Positions 56,395 through 64,000 of a DNA stretch of 64,000 nt are shown here, one piece after another (within the stretch, counting starts at the first letter, position 1; the number at the start of each line of letters is the position of its first letter). The position numbers were made by a program, and so were the translations under genes. The DNA lies in contig NZ_CP135136.1 in NCBI RefSeq assembly GCF_037013735.1, forward strand, positions 310,001 through 374,000, written 5' to 3'. The DNA comes from Candidatus Legionella polyplacis. Its GTDB lineage: Bacteria > Pseudomonadota > Gammaproteobacteria > Legionellales > Legionellaceae. The notes beneath the pieces are model-generated. The model had not been told where the DNA came from, ran no database searches, and saw only the letters and a list, made by a program, of their open reading frames with translations.

Positions 56395-58140
56395 GTGCGC
56401 TACTATAATAATAGTTTTTGTTATATTTATAAAGAAAAAATTAAGAATTTTGTTAATTGCTCAGATTTATTGTTTTTTTTGTTGTTTTTTTTAATTTGTT
56501 TTTTATTTATTATAGCTGGGAAGCAAATGGTATATCCATATAAGGTAGGTCAGAAATTAACGATTTCTCTTTCTTTATTTAAGTTGCCATTATATTCATT
56601 ACGTACTGTATTGCGTATGTTTATTGCTTTAATATTATCAATTTTATTTACCTTTATATTTGGAACTTTTGCTGCAAAAAGTAATAAAGCCGAAAAGATT
56701 ATTATACCATTAATTGATATATTACAGTCGGTACCTGTGTTAAGTTTTATATCTATCACTGTTAATAGTTTTATTTATTTATTTCCAGGATGTTTACTTG
56801 GTGCAGAGTTTGCTTCTATTTTTGCTATTTTTACAGCTCAAGTTTGGAATATTGTTCTTGGATTTTATCAGTCATTAAGATTATTACCTAATGATTTAAA
56901 AGAAGTAGCAGAAATTTTTCAACTTTCGGCTTGGCAAAAATTTTGGAAGATAGAGGTTCCATTTTCTATTTCAAATTTGTTATGGAATATAATGATTTCT
57001 ATGTCATCTAGTTGGTTTTTTGTTGTGGTATCAGAAGCAATTTCTATTGCTCATTATAGTATTCATTTACCTGGAATTGGTTCTTATATTGCATTGGCAA
57101 TTGAATATCGCGATTTACTGGCTGTTTGTTATTCTATTTTTGCTATGATTATTATTATTTTTCTTTATGATCAAATTTTATTTAGACCATTAATTGTTTG
57201 GTCAGAAAAATTTAAAATTAAACAATGTATTAATGAAGATGAATATAAGTCATGGTTAATTAATTTAATGAGAAGTGGAGTATTAATAAAGATAATATAC
57301 AAGAAAATATGTATATTTAGGGATAATTTTATTAATACTTATTGGATTAAAAAAATATGTATAAAAAAATTTAATTTTATTAGGTATTTATGTTTGAAAC
57401 AAATTAATTGGTTATTAAATTTTTTTATTTTGATTTTTATAGGAACAATTATTTGTATACTAATTAAATTTGTTTTGATGAAATTTAATTTAATAGAAAT
57501 TTTTCATGTTTGTTTGCTTGGTGCAATAACTAGTGTTCGAGTTTTGGTTTTGATTATAATAAGTTCTTTGATTTGGATACCTGTTGGTGTTTATATTGGA
57601 TTAAATCCAAAATTTTCTCAGAAAATTCAGCCTGTTATTCAATTTGTTTCTTCTATTCCTGCAAATTTATTTTATCCATTATTTGTCATTGTTATTGTTT
57701 ATTTTCATTTAAATATTGAAATATTTTTGACTCCTTTAATGATTCTTGGAATGCAATGGTACATACTATTTAATGTTATTGCTGGAGCTAGTAATATTCC
57801 TAGTGATCTTCGTTTGGTTGCAGATAATTTTAATCTTACAGGTTGGAAGTGGTGGAGACGTTTAGTACTTCCTAGTATATTTCCGTTTTATATTACCGGA
57901 GCTGTGACTGCTTCTGGAGGAGCTTGGAATGCTAGTGTTGTTTCAGAGTATGTAAGTTGGGGAAATATTGTTTTAAAAGCAAGTGGATTAGGTGGATATA
58001 TTCAAACAAACATAATAGATAATAATTTTCCTAAAGTTATTTTAGGGACAATTGTGATGTGTATTTATGTTTTGATGTTTAATCATTTAATTTGGAAACC
58101 ACTTTATCGTTTAGCCAGAAATCGTTTTTGTTTATTTTAA
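56395..58140 (+). CDS. ABC transporter permease, NitT/TauT-like, two fused permease domains
   Basis: One 581-residue protein holds two binding-protein-dependent transport permease domains, so it could form the whole membrane channel alone. Each domain ends in an EAA-type loop: PNDLKEVAEIFQLSAWQKFW (from 166) with the SEAI end, and PSDLRLVADNFNLTGWKWWR (from 469) with SEYV. The two halves lie at about 60-265 and 370-570, linked by a Lys-rich cytosolic stretch. The GTG start at 56395 is forced by an in-frame stop four codons upstream; an AGG lies about 9 bases before it. It pairs with the ATPase downstream (11-bp gap). The substrate is unknown. No periplasmic binding protein is in the window. 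Confidence 0.88.
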   Translation: MRYYNNSFCYIYKEKIKNFVNCSDLLFFLLFFLICFLFIIAGKQMVYPYKVGQKLTISLSLFKLPLYSLRTVLRMFIALILSILFTFIFGTFAAKSNKAEKIIIPLIDILQSVPVLSFISITVNSFIYLFPGCLLGAEFASIFAIFTAQVWNIVLGFYQSLRLLPNDLKEVAEIFQLSAWQKFWKIEVPFSISNLLWNIMISMSSSWFFVVVSEAISIAHYSIHLPGIGSYIALAIEYRDLLAVCYSIFAMIIIIFLYDQILFRPLIVWSEKFKIKQCINEDEYKSWLINLMRSGVLIKIIYKKICIFRDNFINTYWIKKICIKKFNFIRYLCLKQINWLLNFFILIFIGTIICILIKFVLMKFNLIEIFHVCLLGAITSVRVLVLIIISSLIWIPVGVYIGLNPKFSQKIQPVIQFVSSIPANLFYPLFVIVIVYFHLNIEIFLTPLMILGMQWYILFNVIAGASNIPSDLRLVADNFNLTGWKWWRRLVLPSIFPFYITGAVTASGGAWNASVVSEYVSWGNIVLKASGLGGYIQTNIIDNNFPKVILGTIVMCIYVLMFNHLIWKPLYRLARNRFCLF

Positions 58141-58151
58141 AATAAAAATAT

Positions 58152-59474
58152 ATGATTTATAATTCAGAATTGTCATCAAAAGTTATTATTTCTTTAGAAA
58201 AATGCTCTAAAGTTTTTAAAAAAGGGTTCAGAAAAGATTTGTTGGTATTTGATGAAATAAGTTTTCAATTAAAAGATAAAGAAATTGTTACTATTCTTGG
58301 AAAGTCAGGATCTGGAAAATCTACTTTGTTACGTATTATTGCTGGTTTAATACCTCCTTCTTCTGGAAAAGTAATATATCGTGGAAAAGAAATTTTTGGA
58401 CCAGTTCCTGGTATTGCTATGGTTTTTCAATCTTTTGCTTTAATGCCTTGGTTAACTGTTTTAGAAAACGTAGAATTGGGATTAGAGGCTCAAGGTGTTT
58501 CTAAAAAGGAAAGACGTATTCGTTCCATTGAAACTATTGATATTATTGGTTTAGATGGGTTTGAGTCAGCATTCCCAAAGGAATTGTCTGGAGGTATGTG
58601 TCAGAGAGTTGGATTGGCTAGGGCATTGGTTGTTGATCCTGATGTTTTACTTATGGATGAGCCTTTTTCTGCTTTGGATGTTTTAACAGCTGAAAATTTA
58701 AAATCAGATTTATTAAGATTACTGGAGCAAAAGAAAACTAATATAAATGCAATATTATTGGTTACTCATAATATTGAAGAAGCGGTTATGCTTTCTGATC
58801 GTATTATAATTTTTGGTAGTGATCCTGGATATATTTCTGCGGAGGTTGAAGTTAATTTATTGAAACCTAGAAATCCTAATAAATCTGAATTTAGAGATTT
58901 TGTGGATCATGTTTATAGATTAATGACAACTGAACCAAGGTATCAGTCTAAATGTACTAAAAATAAGAAGCAGATTAATTTATGGTATCGTTTGCCAGAT
59001 GTTGATCCAGCGGAATTATCTGGTTTAATTGAAACTATGAAATTTTTTAAAGGAAATATTGAATTATTAGATTTGGCAGATGAGTTAATGATGGATATTG
59101 ATGATTTATTTCCCATTTTAGAAAGTTTGACTATATTAGGATTTGCTGATGTATCTGATGGAAAAATTAAACTAAGCATTTTAGGTGTACAATTTTCAAA
59201 TGCTGATTTGCAAGGTCGTAAACGAATATTTTCTTGTTGTTTATTGGAAAAAGTATTTTTAGCTCGTTATATACGTTATGTACTGGATCAAAAATATGAT
59301 CATCAAGTTTCAGAGGAATATTTTTTAAATAAACTTGAGTATTATTTAGATGAAAAAGAATCTAAGAGAGTTTTACATACAATGATAGATTGGGCTAGAT
59401 ATGCTGAAATTTTTGCTTATGATTTTAATACAGGTATTCTGAGTTTAGAAAATCCTGGTATTAAGGAAAAATAG
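58152..59474 (+). CDS. ABC transporter ATP-binding protein, NitT/TauT-like, with C-terminal AAA-associated domain
   Basis: This is the ATPase partner of the preceding permease. It has 440 residues. Walker A TILGKSGSGKSTLLRIIAGL (50-58), Q-loop MVFQSFALMPWLTVLENVEL, signature KELSGGMCQRVGLARALVVD (145-152), Walker B DVLLMDEPFSALDVL (165-171) and switch His in LLVTHNIEEAVML. Residues from about 275 onward form the extra AAA-associated C-terminal domain (PF09821-like: RLPDVDPAELSGLIE, the DVSDGKIKLSILG block). This combination of fused permease plus ATPase with extra domain is known in Legionella and other gammaproteobacteria; its substrate is not established. Confidence 0.92.
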   Translation: MIYNSELSSKVIISLEKCSKVFKKGFRKDLLVFDEISFQLKDKEIVTILGKSGSGKSTLLRIIAGLIPPSSGKVIYRGKEIFGPVPGIAMVFQSFALMPWLTVLENVELGLEAQGVSKKERRIRSIETIDIIGLDGFESAFPKELSGGMCQRVGLARALVVDPDVLLMDEPFSALDVLTAENLKSDLLRLLEQKKTNINAILLVTHNIEEAVMLSDRIIIFGSDPGYISAEVEVNLLKPRNPNKSEFRDFVDHVYRLMTTEPRYQSKCTKNKKQINLWYRLPDVDPAELSGLIETMKFFKGNIELLDLADELMMDIDDLFPILESLTILGFADVSDGKIKLSILGVQFSNADLQGRKRIFSCCLLEKVFLARYIRYVLDQKYDHQVSEEYFLNKLEYYLDEKESKRVLHTMIDWARYAEIFAYDFNTGILSLENPGIKEK

Positions 59475-59578
59475 ATTTTAATTAAGATATTTATTTAGTA
59501 TATGTTATGTGCATATTGAGTTGATAATTAATCATAAAGATGGATTTTGATAAATGTTATTATTTTTACGTGCATTTT

Positions 59579-60274
59579 TTATATAGGAGTTTTATTTTTT
59601 TTATAAAAAAGTTTTGTATAAATGTGTTTTATTAATTCTTTTTTTAATTCAATTAATTTTTTATGAAAAAAATGTCCTGTTTTTTTAAATGAAATTATTG
59701 GTATAGGAGGGGAAAATTGTTGAGAAAATTTTTTTGTTGTTGATATTGGTATTATATGATCTTGATTACCTTGAAAAATTATCCAAGATATTTTTTTAAT
59801 GTTTTTATTATAATCAAAATGGTAATGATTAATAGGAGGAGCTATAGTTATTAGTAATGTGTTTTTAAAATGCAAAGCTGTTTTATAGGCTACATAAGAT
59901 CCAAAAGAAAATCCTGAAAATAAAAATTTAAATTTTTTATTTTTATTTTTTAATAAGTTTACAAGACTTAGCATGTCTTGTGTTTCTCCGTATCCTTTAT
60001 CATATTTTCCTTCTGATTTTCCTACTCCTCTAAAATTAAATGTTGCACTGGGTATTCCTAAAGTATTAAAGGAATTTGCTATGGTTGTAACGATTTTATT
60101 ATACATATTTCCTCCTTTTAATGGGTGAGGATGTCCTATTATTACAATATATTTTTTTTTATTTATTCTGCAGGGGATTTGTATTATTCCTTCTAAGTAA
60201 CCTGAATTTCCTTTAAACATAAAAAAATGTTTGTTTAGTTGATTTTTTTTTAGTTTATCAATAATCATATGCAA
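59579..60274 (-). CDS. alpha/beta hydrolase, COG2945 type
   Basis: This is a small serine hydrolase, 231 residues. It matches the COG2945 family: VIIGHPHPLKGGNMYNKIVT, ATFNFRGVGKSEGKYDKGYGE, the nucleophile elbow LFSGFSFGSYVAYKTAL (Ser in GFSFGS), and the acid and His in IIFQGNQDHIIPI and KTGHFFHKK. All three catalytic residues are kept. The natural substrate is unknown. It stands between the ABC transporter and panC. Confidence 0.84.
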   Translation of the reverse strand: MHMIIDKLKKNQLNKHFFMFKGNSGYLEGIIQIPCRINKKKYIVIIGHPHPLKGGNMYNKIVTTIANSFNTLGIPSATFNFRGVGKSEGKYDKGYGETQDMLSLVNLLKNKNKKFKFLFSGFSFGSYVAYKTALHFKNTLLITIAPPINHYHFDYNKNIKKISWIIFQGNQDHIIPISTTKKFSQQFSPPIPIISFKKTGHFFHKKLIELKKELIKHIYTKLFYKKNKTPI

Positions 60275-60425
60275 ATTTTATATAGGATAAAGTTTTGATT
60301 ACTATTTTAGTAATTTTATCATATAGGTAAAATAAAATTTATTATATTGTTAAATAGTTTTTGTAGAAAAAATATGTTATATATTTTATAATTAGTTTAC
60401 TTTTTATGAATATTTTGTAATTGAA

Positions 60426-61190
60426 ATGAAAGTTTTTTCTAAAATTTTAAAATGGATAGAATTTCGTGATTCTTTGTCTTGTTATAAGTCTTTAGGTTTT
60501 ATTCCTACAATGGGGAATTTACATGATGGACACTTTTCTTTATTTAAAAAAAGTCAGGAAGAAAATGATTTGACTATTGTTAGTATATTTGTAAATCCTA
60601 TTCAATTTGAATCTGATAAAGAATATATAAATTATCCTCGTACATTAAAAAATGATTTGAGTAGTTTGATTGATTTAAAAGTTGATTTTTGTTTGCTTCC
60701 TAAAAATAATGATATTTATTCAAGTAGAGATCATTACAAAATACAAGAAAATTTTTTTTCAAATAGAATGGAAGGTTTAATAAGGTCTAATTATGTAACA
60801 GGTATGCTTACTATAATTATGAAATTATTAAATATAATAAAGCCAAATAAAATTTATTTTGGTGAGAAAGATTATCAACAATACAATTTAGTATTAAATA
60901 TGATTAATGCGTTTTTTATTAATGTTGATGTTATAGTTTGTCCTACGATTAGAGAAAAAAGTGGATTAGCTTGCAGTTCTCGTAATAGTTTTTTAACTGA
61001 AGAGGAACGACATAAAGCTAATTTATTTTCTTACATATTTTTAAATGAAAAAAATTTAGTAAATATTAAAAAAAAACTTAATGAAAATGGAATACATATA
61101 GAATATTTAGAAGAATATGATTCTAGACGTTTTATAGCAGTTAAGATAGGAAAAGTACGTTTAATTGATAATTATTTAATAGATAAGTAA
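60426..61190 (+). CDS. panC: pantothenate synthetase
   Basis: PanC joins pantoate and beta-alanine, using ATP, to make pantothenate (vitamin B5), a likely benefit to a host. It has 254 residues, about 30 fewer than usual; the shortage lies in the C-terminal domain (residues 200-225 region). N-terminal motifs are intact: GFIPTMGNLHDGHFSLFKKS, SIFVNPIQFESDKE, VTGMLTIIMKLLNIIKPNKI, YFGEKDYQQYNLV and REKSGLACSSRNSFL, with the catalytic His, Lys and Gln. panB and panD are absent from the window. Confidence 0.93.
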   Translation: MKVFSKILKWIEFRDSLSCYKSLGFIPTMGNLHDGHFSLFKKSQEENDLTIVSIFVNPIQFESDKEYINYPRTLKNDLSSLIDLKVDFCLLPKNNDIYSSRDHYKIQENFFSNRMEGLIRSNYVTGMLTIIMKLLNIIKPNKIYFGEKDYQQYNLVLNMINAFFINVDVIVCPTIREKSGLACSSRNSFLTEEERHKANLFSYIFLNEKNLVNIKKKLNENGIHIEYLEEYDSRRFIAVKIGKVRLIDNYLIDK

Positions 61191-61308
61191 TATATAGGTT
61201 TTCTTACAAAAGAATAAGATTTTTTCTTTCTTTTTTTTTACGATTTAGTATAATACAAAATTAAAATGTGTATTTGTTAATACAAATATATTGTAAGGGA
61301 TATTGTTT

Positions 61309-61629
61309 ATGTATATAAAGATATTAGATGATAAAAATTTTGATAATGAATTAATGAATTCAAGTGGTTTTTTTTTAGTAGATTTTTGGGCAGATTGGTG
61401 TAATCCTTGTATGGTATTATTTCCTATATTAGAGGAGTTATCTATAGAGTATAAGGGTATTATCCTTTTTGGGAAAATTAATGTTGATTCTAATTTAGAC
61501 ATACCTAAGAGGTATAATGTGATGAGTATTCCTACCTTGATTTTGTTTAAAGATGGTATTTTGGTTGACAGAAAAATTGGAAGTGCTAGTAAATTAGATA
61601 TTTTGAATTTTATTGATTTAAATAGATAA
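61309..61629 (+). CDS. trxA: thioredoxin
   Basis: TrxA is a small redox protein. From the ATG at 61309 it has 106 residues, with AAGGGA 8 bases upstream; a TTG at 61303 sits too close to that site. The redox centre is VDFWADWCNPCMVLFPILEE, where Asn replaces the Gly of the usual CGPC, which should shift the redox potential. The cis-Pro loop MSIPTLILFKDGILVDRKIG is kept. trxB is in the same window. Confidence 0.92.
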   Translation: MYIKILDDKNFDNELMNSSGFFLVDFWADWCNPCMVLFPILEELSIEYKGIILFGKINVDSNLDIPKRYNVMSIPTLILFKDGILVDRKIGSASKLDILNFIDLNR

Positions 61630-61720
61630 AAATAATATTTGTAATATAAAAAGTTTTACATATTTTTGTACTAATTTTTGTGTAAAGTTAAATATGATGA
61701 TTTTTAGATTAAATTGCTAT

Positions 61721-63121
61721 TTAATTGTGAGAGGCCATTATTTTTTTAAGAGTTTTATAGAAATATTCAATTTCTGTTTTAGTTCTCATTTCTGTTGCGC
61801 AAGTTAATATACAATTCTTTAGTTCTGGATAATGTTGTTCTACTTTGTATCCTCCAAATATTCCATATTTTTCTAGATCTGATAGTATTTTTTCTACTGC
61901 ATAATATTTATGTTTTACTTTAATTAATGCCTCATGAAAAAATGGTGTTTTAAAAAGTAGTGTTATACCTTTTATTTTTATAAGTTTTTGTATTAAATTT
62001 TTTGTTTTTTCATGACATTCGATAGCTATATTATTTAACCCTTTTGATCCTAAAACACTTAAATAAATTGTTGCAGCTATAGCTAATAGATTTTGATTTG
62101 TACATATATTAGATGTTGCTTTTTCTCTTCTTATATGTTGTTCTCTGGTTTGTAGAACCAGAGTAAATCCTATTTTCCCATTTTTATCAGTGGTTTTTCC
62201 TACAATTTTTCCAGGCATTTGTCTGACATATTTCATTTTGGTTCCAAAGAATCCAAAGTATGGACCTCCATAGAACATGGGACAACCAAGTGGTTGTCCT
62301 TCTCCACATGTTATTGTAACTCCATTTTTACCCCATGTACCTGGTGGAGTAAGTATTGCTAAAGATAATGGATTTACACAAGCTATGCTAATTATATTAT
62401 TTTGATTTGCCCAGTATGTTAATTCATCTACTGGTTCAAGGCAACCAAAGAAATTAGGTTGTGTAATTACTATTGCAGTAATATTTTTACTTTTATATTT
62501 ATTTAATTCAGATAAATTTGTTATTCCTGTTTGTTGATTAAATGGTATGTAGATAATTTTTATTTTTTGATGATTATTTAGAATAGTTTTTAAAGTGTAT
62601 TTATACAATGGATGTAAAGAGTTAGGAATTAATATTATTTTTTTTTCTTTGGTAATTTCGTTTATGTTATTAGAATTTTTAATTCGTATTGCCATGAATA
62701 TTGCTTCTGCTAATGCAGTTGATCCATCATACATAGATGAATTGGATATTTCCATTTTAGTTAATTCTGATATCATACTTTGATATTCGTAAAGTATTTG
62801 TAATGTTCCTTGACTGGCTTCTGGTTGATATGGTGTGTAGGAAGTTAAAAATTCACTTCTAGATGCTATATCCCATACAATGGATGGAATAAAGTGTTCA
62901 TAACTTCCTGCTCCAATAAAACAAATTCCTTTTTTATTTTTTTTTGCTAATTTACTTGCTATTTTTAGCATACTTATTTCGTTGATCTTTTTCGGAATAT
63001 TTTTAAAATTATTTGAAAATAGAAATGGTGGTATTTCTCTAAATAATTCTTTGATTTTTTTAATTCCAATTGTGGATAACATAGAATTTACGTCTGATTT
63101 TGTATGTGGTATATATGGCAT
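61721..63121 (-). CDS. gcvPA: glycine dehydrogenase subunit 1 (GcvPA, decarboxylating)
   Basis: This is the N-terminal half of a two-subunit glycine decarboxylase (P-protein), PLP enzyme of the glycine cleavage system. The 466 residues open with MPYIPHTKSDVNSMLSTIGI and include FIGAGSYEHFIPSIV, TSYTPYQPEASQGTLQILYEY, EGQPLGCPMFYGGPYFGFF and REKATSNICTNQNLLAIAATI. The PLP-bearing partner gcvPB must be elsewhere. It is co-directional with gcvH and ends before the converging trxA gene. Confidence 0.95.
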   Translation of the reverse strand: MPYIPHTKSDVNSMLSTIGIKKIKELFREIPPFLFSNNFKNIPKKINEISMLKIASKLAKKNKKGICFIGAGSYEHFIPSIVWDIASRSEFLTSYTPYQPEASQGTLQILYEYQSMISELTKMEISNSSMYDGSTALAEAIFMAIRIKNSNNINEITKEKKIILIPNSLHPLYKYTLKTILNNHQKIKIIYIPFNQQTGITNLSELNKYKSKNITAIVITQPNFFGCLEPVDELTYWANQNNIISIACVNPLSLAILTPPGTWGKNGVTITCGEGQPLGCPMFYGGPYFGFFGTKMKYVRQMPGKIVGKTTDKNGKIGFTLVLQTREQHIRREKATSNICTNQNLLAIAATIYLSVLGSKGLNNIAIECHEKTKNLIQKLIKIKGITLLFKTPFFHEALIKVKHKYYAVEKILSDLEKYGIFGGYKVEQHYPELKNCILTCATEMRTKTEIEYFYKTLKKIMASHN

Positions 63122-63141
63122 AATTTTTAATTATTTGTTGA

Positions 63142-63528
63142 TTATTTAATAGTTTTTTTGTATAGATTTTCATCTAACAGATTTTTTGTTTCATTGATAT
63201 TTGTAGGTTGTATTTTTATTAACCATCCCTTATTATAAGGGTCATTATTGATTATTGATGGATCACGTTCTACGTTTTTATTTATTTCAATTACTGTTCC
63301 TGTAATTGGGCTATAAATATCTGATGCTGCTTTTATAGATTCAATGATAGCTATTATATCCTTTGCTTTTATTGTTTGATATTTTTTTATAGAAAAATTA
63401 ATAAAAATTAAATCTCCAAGTGTTTCTTGAGCATAATTAGTGATTCCAATTTTGCATATTGTTTTTAGATTATTTATTTCAATCCATTCATGTGTATCTG
63501 TAAATTTTAACTGATAGTTTTTTTTCAT
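63142..63528 (-). CDS. gcvH: glycine cleavage system H protein
   Basis: GcvH is the lipoylated shuttle protein of glycine cleavage. It has 128 residues. FTDTHEWIEINNLKTICKIG, the lipoyl Lys in IIAIIESIKAASDIYSPITG, and DPSIINNDPYNKGWLIKI are typical. It is followed by gcvPA after a 20-base gap. gcvT, which often precedes it, is absent: the next gene upstream is an unrelated permease. Confidence 0.95.
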   Translation of the reverse strand: MKKNYQLKFTDTHEWIEINNLKTICKIGITNYAQETLGDLIFINFSIKKYQTIKAKDIIAIIESIKAASDIYSPITGTVIEINKNVERDPSIINNDPYNKGWLIKIQPTNINETKNLLDENLYKKTIK

Positions 63529-63730
63529 TGTTATTAAAATTATTTTATATATAAAATTTTATTATAATATAAATTGTATTAATTATAAAAAAAATTATGG
63601 TAAGGTACATTCTTATTTTTTTTAAGTATTTGTTTAAGATTATTAGTTTATTATTTTTAATAAATTAGTTTTGTAGATTGTGTAGTATTACATTTTTTAT
63701 TATTTTTGAAAGTTTTATATAAATAAAAGT

Positions 63731-64000
63731 TTAATTTCTTAAACCAATGCCTTTTTTTAGAAGTATTTTATTAATCGTAAAGAATACAATTATTATTATA
63801 CAGATTATAAATATTGAAATGTTTATATTTTTTTCTTCATTATTAGTTATAGCGTAACGTAATATCTTTATCATGTAAAATATTGGATTTATGTACAAAA
63901 TAGTTTTCCATGTGTTGGATAGCATATTACTTGTATAAAAAATTCCTCCCAAATAAGTTAATGGTGTAAGAAAGAAATTTGGGATTATTGTAATATCATC
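63731..64000 (-). CDS. ABC-2 type transporter permease (C-terminal fragment, runs off the window)
   Basis: Ninety codons up to the right window edge form the end of an ABC-2 family permease (COG0842). The frame is open to base 64000, so the gene continues beyond. The text DITIIPNFFLTPLTYLGGIF is the conserved penultimate segment, then WKTILYINPIFYMIKILRYA, and a final membrane helix (IFIICIIIIVFFTINKIL). An ATPase partner would be upstream, outside the window. Confidence 0.85.
   Translation of the reverse strand, partial: DDITIIPNFFLTPLTYLGGIFYTSNMLSNTWKTILYINPIFYMIKILRYAITNNEEKNINISIFIICIIIIVFFTINKILLKKGIGLRN

Noticed and set aside
58943-59179. 78-residue minus-strand frame inside the ABC ATPase gene
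   Set aside because: It is a shadow of the conserved C-terminal domain on the plus strand.
61245-61502. 85-residue minus-strand frame over trxA
   Set aside because: It is antisense to a clear thioredoxin with its redox motif.

Overview
The window looks like part of a strongly reduced, very AT-rich gammaproteobacterial genome, most likely an obligate endosymbiont. Nearly all genes are recognisable housekeeping genes. Spacers are almost pure A/T, proteins are rich in Lys/Asn/Ile or Phe/Ile, and genes usually found at several conserved positions (rimM, yidD, recF, recR, gcvT) are absent. I see no insertion sequence, prophage, CRISPR array or tRNA gene. The gene set and order suggest the order Legionellales, for example a louse symbiont such as Candidatus Legionella polyplacis. 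The points behind this are mnmE-yidC-rnpA-rpmH-dnaA-dnaN next to the atp operon, sdhCDAB-sucABCD, a split glycine dehydrogenase (gcvPA), type I asparaginase, an NAD malic enzyme, and a fused-permease NitT/TauT-type ABC transporter. The taxon is an inference from memory, not a search result.

Layout. 1-4.7 kb: the 3' part of an AddB/RecB-like nuclease, a fabF-type ketosynthase, and rpsP-trmD-rplS without rimM. 4.8-12.1 kb (minus): the complete ATP synthase operon atpIBEFHAGDC. 12.5-17.1 kb: rsmI (+), then mnmE, yidC, rnpA and rpmH (-). 17.1-18.0 kb: the putative origin, with four DnaA boxes and a 34-bp perfect palindrome. 18.0-26.2 kb (+): dnaA, dnaN, gyrB, the 4.5S SRP RNA, a short dnaX, ybaB, and a midA-like methyltransferase gene split by a frameshift at a run of ten A. 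26.2-28.6 kb: thyA (-) and ansA (+). 28.9-38.6 kb (+): sdhCDAB-sucABCD, one long TCA-cycle cluster. 38.6-42.8 kb (-): folE, a HIT protein, cysS and glnS. 43.3-49.9 kb: folD, gloB, surE (-), maeA, dapD and dapE. 50.2-54.8 kb: aroK (-), adk (-), a PolB-like 3'-5' exonuclease (+) and ftsK (-). 54.9-59.5 kb (+): trxB and a two-gene ABC transporter. 59.6-64 kb: a hydrolase (-), panC (+), trxA (+), gcvPA and gcvH (-), and the end of an ABC-2 permease (-).

Together the genes describe a cell that probably burns amino acids through the TCA cycle: asparaginase, glycine cleavage, malic enzyme, 2-oxoglutarate dehydrogenase, succinyl-CoA synthetase and succinate dehydrogenase, with F1Fo ATP synthase making ATP. 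It keeps some cofactor and wall steps (folE, folD and thyA for folate; panC; dapD and dapE for diaminopimelate; aroK). Several proteins have lost whole domains: DnaX has no tau part, FtsK has no gamma domain and PanC is short.

Base composition is strand-biased. To the left of the origin the plus strand is A/C-rich whichever way genes point, and to the right it is G/T-rich. The change-over appears near dnaA/dnaN. I did not find a convincing new multi-gene system. The best leads are the poly(A) frameshifted methyltransferase, the origin palindrome with the displaced skew switch, and the retained ABC transporter with no visible binding protein.
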